From positions 1 through 40,887 of the IMG/VR virus record IMGVR_UViG_3300045241_000165: a DNA stretch of 40,887 nucleotides. The stretch is one strand, 5' to 3'. A program made the translations under genes and the position numbers. Under the pieces are notes generated by a model. It was not told where the DNA came from. It ran no database searches and worked only from the letters and a program-made list of their open reading frames with translations. Source of the stretch: a virus. Of the stretch, positions 36,160 to 40,887 are shown one piece after another; position 1 is the first letter of the stretch, and every line of letters starts with the position of its first letter.

Positions 36160-37014
36160 CTACGACGCTCCGTTGACCAGCACGCCGAAGTTGTCGCGCA
36201 TCTCCTGGTGGCCGTAGATCAGCTCGCTGGCCAGCTTCCAGGTGAAAAAGTCGATGTCGTAGAAGACGTGGGTCTTCGGCGTGCGCTGCTCGACCAGCGC
36301 GAGGGCGTCGCGGTGAAAGATGGCGTTATTGGCCTGGCCGGCGGCGGGCTTGACCAGGTTGGTGGTGACCTTGAGGGTCAGGCCGTACATCTCGCCGAGC
36401 ACGCCGTTGCGCACGGGCATGTTGCCGGTGCCGATGTACAGCGCATTGCTCCACCGGTCCAGGGCGAGCTTGGCGACCTTCTCGGCAGGGGTCATGATGA
36501 AGAAGCGGTCGTCCTGCGGCACGTCCGCGTCGTCGAGCAGTTTGATCGCCGCTAGCACGTTGGCGTCCGAGGCCGCGGTGCCGAGGGTGCCCACCGACTG
36601 CGAGAAGCCCGCGAAGTCGGTCGCGAGCTTGGTGTCGACGTCGCGCGCCAGGGCGTAGCCGAGCTTGCGCTGGTACTCGTTCTGGACGTCGACCTGGCTC
36701 TGGACCTTGACGATGTCTTCGATGCCCACGGCAGCGTACGACCAGATGTTGAGCACGATGGTGGTCGCGGTTTCGGCCACGGTCTCATACGTGATGGCCG
36801 TGTTTTCGGCCTTGGCGCGGGCCGCGAGGTTGCCGATGGAGGCGACCTTGACGCTCTTGCCCACCGAGGCGTCGTCTTCGAACCCGCGGTTCACGCTATC
36901 GGCGATAACGAGGTTCGACTCGGTGGCGCGCAGCACCTGCTTCGACCAGATATCTGGCGAGAAGATGCCGTCGGCAATCGTTTTGTCGACAAACTCTGAG
37001 GCCCCAGTGGCCAT
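36160..37014 (-). CDS. Major capsid protein (HK97-fold type)
   Basis: 284 aa, ATG behind CCAGGAG. Family features: VDKTIADGIFSPDIWSKQVL at the N-terminus, a GKSVKVASIGNL strand, ITYETVAETATTIVLNIWSY, GIEDIVKVQSQVDVQNEYQR, FFIMTPAEKVAKLALDRW and a C-terminal HVFYDIDFFTWKLASELIYG. No long N-terminal delta domain is present, consistent with a separate scaffold gene just upstream. It should form the icosahedral shell. Confidence 0.9.
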   Translation of the reverse strand: MATGASEFVDKTIADGIFSPDIWSKQVLRATESNLVIADSVNRGFEDDASVGKSVKVASIGNLAARAKAENTAITYETVAETATTIVLNIWSYAAVGIEDIVKVQSQVDVQNEYQRKLGYALARDVDTKLATDFAGFSQSVGTLGTAASDANVLAAIKLLDDADVPQDDRFFIMTPAEKVAKLALDRWSNALYIGTGNMPVRNGVLGEMYGLTLKVTTNLVKPAAGQANNAIFHRDALALVEQRTPKTHVFYDIDFFTWKLASELIYGHQEMRDNFGVLVNGAS

Positions 37015-37030
37015 GTCTTACTCCTGGCGT

Positions 37031-37049
37031 CTCACCCCCGTAGGGTGAG
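37031..37049 (-). promoter_or_regulatory. Stem-loop upstream of the capsid gene
   Basis: CTCACCC (37031-37037) pairs with GGGTGAG (37043-37049), loop CCGTA, in the 39-bp gap between scaffold and capsid genes. It ends 8 bp before the capsid ribosome binding site on the mRNA. Possibly stabilises capsid mRNA or tunes the scaffold/capsid ratio. Confidence 0.5.
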
Positions 37050-37053
37050 GAGA

Positions 37054-37998
37054 TCAACGCCGGGTGACGTCGGTTGCCTGAATAAAGCGCACCTGTCGGC
37101 CCGGTTTTGGGCGTCCGTTCGCGTCGAAGTGCTCGTTGTACTCGGCAAGTGTCATTCGGCCGATCTCCGCGTCCGTGATCTCGCGGACACGTGGGGCAGG
37201 GCCGCCTTCTCGCTCGGGCATTGGCTCGCTGCCAACGGTTGCAGAGAGCTCCATTTTGTCCAGCGCCGCCTGGCGCTTTTTGATCTCGGCAGCCACCTGG
37301 CTGTCGACGGCATGCTTGACCGCGGCCGCATTCAACGCTTCGAAGTACGCGGCGAAGCTCGGGTACTGCTTGCCCGAGACCTCGGCCTGCACCTCTTGCG
37401 GCAGCGTCATCTGAAACTGGGTCACCTGCTGCATGAACGGCTCGCTGGCCTGGGCCAGCTGGGCCTGCTGCGCAAGCTGCTCCTGGGTGCTCGCCTCGAG
37501 CTCGCCCAGACGGTAATAGTCGCCCCGCCGCCAGGCGTCCTGTCGTTGCTTCTGCGCATCCTCAGCAGCTTGCCTGGCAGCCTGCTCGCGGGAGACCCGC
37601 TGGGCCATGTTGCCGATCCAGCCACTGATCTGGGGGTGCTTCTGCAGCTCTTCGAGCGGGACGTTTTTGAGAATGGCCGCGAGCGCCGCTTGCGGGTCCG
37701 TCGACTCGCGCACGGTCTGGAACCATTCCGGCAGCGAGGTGCCGTCGGGAGCCTGGGGCTCGGATCGCTCTCCGCCTTCGGCCCCTTCTGGCGAAGCTCC
37801 ATCGTCCCGCGATGCCTCACCGGGAGTTGTCGGGTTGGCAGACGCTGGAGCTCCACGCGGTGCGAAGCGGCCGTTTGGCCCCCGCGCCCGCGCGTCGCGC
37901 GATGCGGCTTCTGGAGCCGGCGTCTCCGGCTCCGCCGCGCGTGAAGTTTCGACCTCTTCGAGCAGGTCCGGGTGAACCCCTCGATCGCTCATTGTCAT
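37054..37998 (-). CDS. Scaffolding protein
   Basis: 314 aa, ATG at 37998 (a second ATG two codons on). Disordered Pro/Ala/Glu-rich N-terminus, a Gln/Ala-rich helical middle (QAARQAAEDAQKQRQDAWRR, QLAQQAQLAQASEPFMQQV), and a basic C-terminal domain (ITDAEIGRMTLAEYNEHFDA, NGRPKPGRQVRF) typical of scaffolds that contact the capsid protein. Adjacent and upstream of the capsid gene. It directs procapsid assembly and is then lost or cleaved. Confidence 0.8.
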   Translation of the reverse strand: MTMSDRGVHPDLLEEVETSRAAEPETPAPEAASRDARARGPNGRFAPRGAPASANPTTPGEASRDDGASPEGAEGGERSEPQAPDGTSLPEWFQTVRESTDPQAALAAILKNVPLEELQKHPQISGWIGNMAQRVSREQAARQAAEDAQKQRQDAWRRGDYYRLGELEASTQEQLAQQAQLAQASEPFMQQVTQFQMTLPQEVQAEVSGKQYPSFAAYFEALNAAAVKHAVDSQVAAEIKKRQAALDKMELSATVGSEPMPEREGGPAPRVREITDAEIGRMTLAEYNEHFDANGRPKPGRQVRFIQATDVTRR

Positions 37999-37999
37999 T

Positions 38000-38137
38000 T
38001 CAGCGGGTGCTCTTTCGCTGGCGCTTCTGGCGCATAGCCGCGGCGACGGCCTGGCGCTGTGGGTAGCCGGCCTTGCGCATCTCGCGGATGTTGTTGCTGA
38101 CCACCTTGTCGGACGTGCCCTTTTTGAGTGGGGACAT
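38000..38137 (-). CDS. 45-aa basic phage protein (DUF6496-like)
   Basis: ATG overlaps the preceding stop (TAATG). MSPLKKGTSDKVVSNNIREM followed by RKAGYPQRQAVAAAMRQKRQ follows the widely seen small phage family with PLKKG...NI-x-E...GYPQ-x-QAVA. Function unknown; often near structural genes. Confidence 0.75.
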   Translation of the reverse strand: MSPLKKGTSDKVVSNNIREMRKAGYPQRQAVAAAMRQKRQRKSTR

Positions 38138-39591
38138 TATGCAGCCCTCTTGACAGTGCCATAGGTCGCCGGCGCCTGAAAGCCTGGCAGCGTGTTTTTG
38201 ATCATGTTCAGGCTGTCGCTCGGGTCCAGGCCGTACTTCTGTTGCATGCCCGTGAGCACCAGATTTTGCGTGCTCGTCGGCGCTTTGAAGAAGTTGACCG
38301 AGTCGAGCTTGGTAGGCGTTGGGATGGCGCCGAGAACGTCGTCGGTGGTGGTCTGGTTGGATGCACCACCACTCTTGATGTCGTCGAGCATCTGCTGCAG
38401 ATAGCCGACGCCACCCGTGCCGGCGCCGGCCGCGGTGCCCGTGTTGGCGAAGCCGGCGACGTTCTGCCCACCCAGCAAATTTTTCAGCTGCCCGAGCGCA
38501 GCCTGCTGCTGGAACGGGTTGGCCTGCAGCCCGGCGATGAGGCTCACCAGGCCGGTGCCCTGCGCGTACTGCTGCTGGTTGCCGGCGAGCGTCTGCTGCC
38601 CGACCTGGGGTGTGTTCACCCCGGCCACGCCCTGCTGCCCCGGTGCGCCAGGTGCGTAGTACTGGCCATATTGGGTGGCCAGATCATTGGCCTGCTGGAA
38701 ATACTGCTGCTGGGCCGCCATCGTCTCCTGCGGAGCAGCCGCGCCAGGTGTTGGCACCGGCAGCCCACGGTCCTGGTAGTACTTGGTGATCGCGGCGTTG
38801 GAGTCGGTGACCCACTTGTTCATGGCCGCGCCCCAGTCGCCGCCATTCGAGTAGTAGTAAGCCATCTGGTCGGCCTGGGGCAGCTGGTAGAACGTGCTGC
38901 CGTTCAGGTCGGTGCCCGGCGCTTGGACCGTCGCCGGCGCCTGGTACATGCCCGTTACGCCCGACTGCGCGATGGCCTGGTTCTGCGCCGACGTATTCAG
39001 GTTCGCGTAATTGGTTTTCGACGCCTCGGTCTGCTGCGGCAGGTTCGTCGGCGGCGCGCTCTCCAGCGTGGCAGCCGTAGAGAACGGGATGGTGTTCATC
39101 GCACCCAGGTTCCCGTTCCAGCCCATCTGCTGGGCCTGCTGGGTGCTCACCCGCTGCAGCTGGCCACTCGGCAGCACGTAGTCGAGCTGGTCCTTGTAGG
39201 TGTTGTAGTCGTACGTGCTCGGGTCGATGCGCAGGAACGTGCCCGGCGTGTACGCGGACTGCTTGGGGTTGGCGTAGACGCCCGTCAGCCCGGCCGCGTT
39301 GCTGGCAGAGCTCTGCAGGCCCGAGAGCTCCGCGCTGGTCTGTCCAGCCGTCAGGCCGCTCGCGCCAGGGATGTACCCGACGCTGCCAACTGCCTGACCC
39401 GCTGCCAGCGTGCTCGCGTTCTGCGGCGCCGGGTTGCCGGGCCCGTAGTTGTTGCCGTACAGCTGCGCCACGCTGTTGGCGTAGGTCAGGTTGTACTCGC
39501 GGATGGCCTCCTGGAACTGGGCCAGGTTGCCTGAGGCCATGGCCTGATTGGCCGAATTGATCGCTGCGGAAAGCTGCGCGTTGTCGGGCAT
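38137..39591 (-). CDS. 484-aa Gln/Ala-rich virion protein
   Basis: ATG overlaps the stop of the 569-aa gene (ATGA). Low-complexity Gln, Ala, Gly, Asn and Tyr-rich sequence with a TFLRIDPSTYDYNTYKDQLD block (residues about 117-136), a QTEASKTNYANLNTSAQNQA block and a C-terminal LDPSDSLNMIKNTLPGFQAP motif. No family is certain. Third in the row of Gln-rich proteins between portal and scaffold, so an internal or ejection protein is the best guess. Confidence 0.7.
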   Translation of the reverse strand: MPDNAQLSAAINSANQAMASGNLAQFQEAIREYNLTYANSVAQLYGNNYGPGNPAPQNASTLAAGQAVGSVGYIPGASGLTAGQTSAELSGLQSSASNAAGLTGVYANPKQSAYTPGTFLRIDPSTYDYNTYKDQLDYVLPSGQLQRVSTQQAQQMGWNGNLGAMNTIPFSTAATLESAPPTNLPQQTEASKTNYANLNTSAQNQAIAQSGVTGMYQAPATVQAPGTDLNGSTFYQLPQADQMAYYYSNGGDWGAAMNKWVTDSNAAITKYYQDRGLPVPTPGAAAPQETMAAQQQYFQQANDLATQYGQYYAPGAPGQQGVAGVNTPQVGQQTLAGNQQQYAQGTGLVSLIAGLQANPFQQQAALGQLKNLLGGQNVAGFANTGTAAGAGTGGVGYLQQMLDDIKSGGASNQTTTDDVLGAIPTPTKLDSVNFFKAPTSTQNLVLTGMQQKYGLDPSDSLNMIKNTLPGFQAPATYGTVKRAA

Positions 39592-40887
39592 CAGGCTGCC
39601 ACCGTCTGGGGGGCCATGAACGGCTGAATGGGACGAACGGCCGACACGGGGATACTGGGAATTGGCTGCACACCCGGCACGCCCCAGGGTGCGCCGGTGT
39701 TGCCGCCCACCACCAGCGCAGGGTTGGCCGGCTGCCCGACGGCTGGCTGCGCCTGAGCCTGCCAGCCCGCCCAGGTGTTGGGTGGCACAGCAGTGGCTGG
39801 TGCAGTGACCGCCTGAGTGGGCGCCGGCGCGGACGGTGGGGTAACGACACCGCCCGCACCTGCCCCAGCTGTCACAGGAGCCGTGACAGGCAGGCCACCG
39901 GCAGCTGCGCCTGCCCTGGCCTGCTCTACCTCCAGTGGGTGGGGTTGGCCAGTCTGCGCCTTGTACAGGTCGAGCATGCCGCGTAGCGCGGTGTACGCCT
40001 GCGACGCCAGGTCCTGGTTCTGGCTAATGGCCGGGTTGGCAGCGTTGACCATGGCCGCCGCCGAGTCGTACACCGGCTGGCCGCCGCCCAGGCCAGTGAT
40101 CCACTCCTGCAGCCCGTTGGTGATGTTTTCACCGAAATTCGCGGGCGCCTGCAGCATCTTGGACTGCCCGAGCGTGCCCATGATGTTGCCGAGCGCGCCG
40201 GTGGCCGCTGTGACGCGGTTCTGGAGCAGCCCGGCGCCGGTCTGGGCGTTCTGGGCCTGGTTGGTCTGGGTCGTCTTGTAGATGTCGGCAGTGGTCGTGA
40301 GCGCGTTCTGCTGCGCCTGCTGCTGGGCCGTCTGCTGCGCCTGGGCCTCGGTCGCCTGGTTGTGGCGCTGGGTCTCGATGCCTTCAGTGCCGCGCAGCGT
40401 GTTCGCCTGACGGCTGTTTTCGACCTGCTGCTGGGCCACCTCGTTGGCCTGGCGCTGCGTCAGCTGGTCGAGCGCCAGCTTGCCGTCAGCCTGGGCGTTG
40501 GTGATCTTCGCCTGCTCCTCGGTGAAGATCTGTTTGGCCTGGTCGAGGTTCAGCTGGTCCTTGCCCAGCTGCACGCGCGCGTCGTCGATGATGGCGTTGT
40601 GCTCGGCCACCTTGGCGTTGGTCGCCGCGTTCTGCGCCGCGATCTCGTTGCTGGTGGCCGAGTTCTTGGCGTTGTCACTGGCGATCTTCAGCTGCGCGTC
40701 GATCTGCGCCTGCTGCAGATTCGAGCTGCGTAGCTGCGCCTCCATGTCCGCGCGCTCTTTGTCGGTCAGGTACAGCCCGTTCTTCTGGGCGTTGGCCGCG
40801 CGCTGGGCGTTTTCGTTCTGCACCGTGGCCAGGTCAGCCGCGCTCTTGGCGGCTGCCGCGTGAGCCTGCTCGACCTGGGCCTGGCTG
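39591..40887 (-). CDS. C-terminal part of 569-aa Ala/Gln-rich virion protein (split by window edge)
   Basis: Continuation of the gene that starts at 540. The frame is open to the right edge and its first 127 bases are duplicated at the left edge. A long heptad-like stretch rich in Ala, Gln, Asn and Lys (with segments such as NAQRAANAQKNG and QAQQTAQQQAQQNA) predicts extended coiled coil. It is followed by a small globular part and a Pro/Ala/Val-rich tail. The stop overlaps the next start (ATGA at 39591). Composition and position resemble DNA-ejection proteins of short-tailed phages, but no homologous domain is visible. Confidence 0.75.
   Translation of the reverse strand, partial: SQAQVEQAHAAAAKSAADLATVQNENAQRAANAQKNGLYLTDKERADMEAQLRSSNLQQAQIDAQLKIASDNAKNSATSNEIAAQNAATNAKVAEHNAIIDDARVQLGKDQLNLDQAKQIFTEEQAKITNAQADGKLALDQLTQRQANEVAQQQVENSRQANTLRGTEGIETQRHNQATEAQAQQTAQQQAQQNALTTTADIYKTTQTNQAQNAQTGAGLLQNRVTAATGALGNIMGTLGQSKMLQAPANFGENITNGLQEWITGLGGGQPVYDSAAAMVNAANPAISQNQDLASQAYTALRGMLDLYKAQTGQPHPLEVEQARAGAAAGGLPVTAPVTAGAGAGGVVTPPSAPAPTQAVTAPATAVPPNTWAGWQAQAQPAVGQPANPALVVGGNTGAPWGVPGVQPIPSIPVSAVRPIQPFMAPQTVAA
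40761..40887. repeat. Right copy of 127-bp exact terminal repeat
   Basis: Exact copy of bases 1-127. Removing one copy closes the genome and restores the split 569-aa gene. A true direct terminal repeat of a linear virion DNA is possible but would have to lie inside a coding sequence. Confidence 0.95.

Noticed and set aside
38128-39534. Plus-strand 468-aa open frame opposite the 484-aa gene
   Set aside because: Shadow frame; the minus-strand gene has coupled starts and stops and sensible composition.

Overview
The window is a complete, circularly closed genome of a temperate tailed phage. Its first 127 bases are repeated exactly as its last 127 bases (1-127 = 40761-40887), and the gene cut by the left edge continues in frame at the right edge. 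The unique genome is therefore 40,760 bp. An overlap of this size looks like the closing overlap of an assembled circle rather than a physical terminal repeat. The DNA is G+C rich, roughly two thirds by eye, with GTG and TTG starts and mostly ATGA/GTGA stop-start overlaps. The host cannot be named. A high-G+C bacterium such as an actinomycete or chloroflexotan fits the Gram-positive type LexA box, the large serine integrase, the LGFP-like module and the apparently leaderless promoter.

Layout: almost everything is on the minus strand and reads from about 21.6 kb leftward, through the closure point, to 27.18 kb. In transcription order this is: early/replication module 21.5-10.7 kb (small unknown proteins, VRR-NUC nuclease, secreted lysozyme-like protein, Acb2-like anti-CBASS protein, RecT/Bet annealase, DNA methyltransferase, DUF2303, DnaD/O-like replication initiator with an internal palindrome array); packaging (small and large terminase, 10.7-9.05 kb); an opposite-strand moron (8.8-9.1 kb); a stand-alone primase-polymerase domain; portal; very large ejection-type proteins (1599, 569 and 484 aa); scaffold; major capsid protein; neck/tail adaptor proteins; tail proteins and fibre; then lysis genes (LGFP-like module, papain-like peptidase, several 1-2 TM proteins). 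There is no tape measure or major tail tube gene, which suggests a short-tailed (podovirus-like) particle.

The lysogeny/accessory region (21.6-27.1 kb) holds an XRE regulator (plus strand), a serine integrase operon (XRE regulator, coiled-coil protein, integrase; minus strand), and a plus-strand cargo operon: SWIM zinc finger, membrane peptide, HNH endonuclease inserted into a phage gene, two small proteins, a hairpin-rich non-coding stretch with a terminator, a YjzC-like protein and a zinc-ribbon protein. Three near-identical 25-bp inverted-repeat operators, a LexA-type box and a symmetric divergent promoter look like the control elements of the lysis/lysogeny decision.

The points most worth following are the HNH insertion that carries a recoded 5' end of its target gene, the palindrome array inside the initiator gene whose half-site matches the immunity operators, the moron promoter with parS-like half-sites, the free-standing prim-pol gene, the terminase junction with a CUU-UGA stop, the Acb2-like gene, and the hairpin array at 26.3-26.6 kb.
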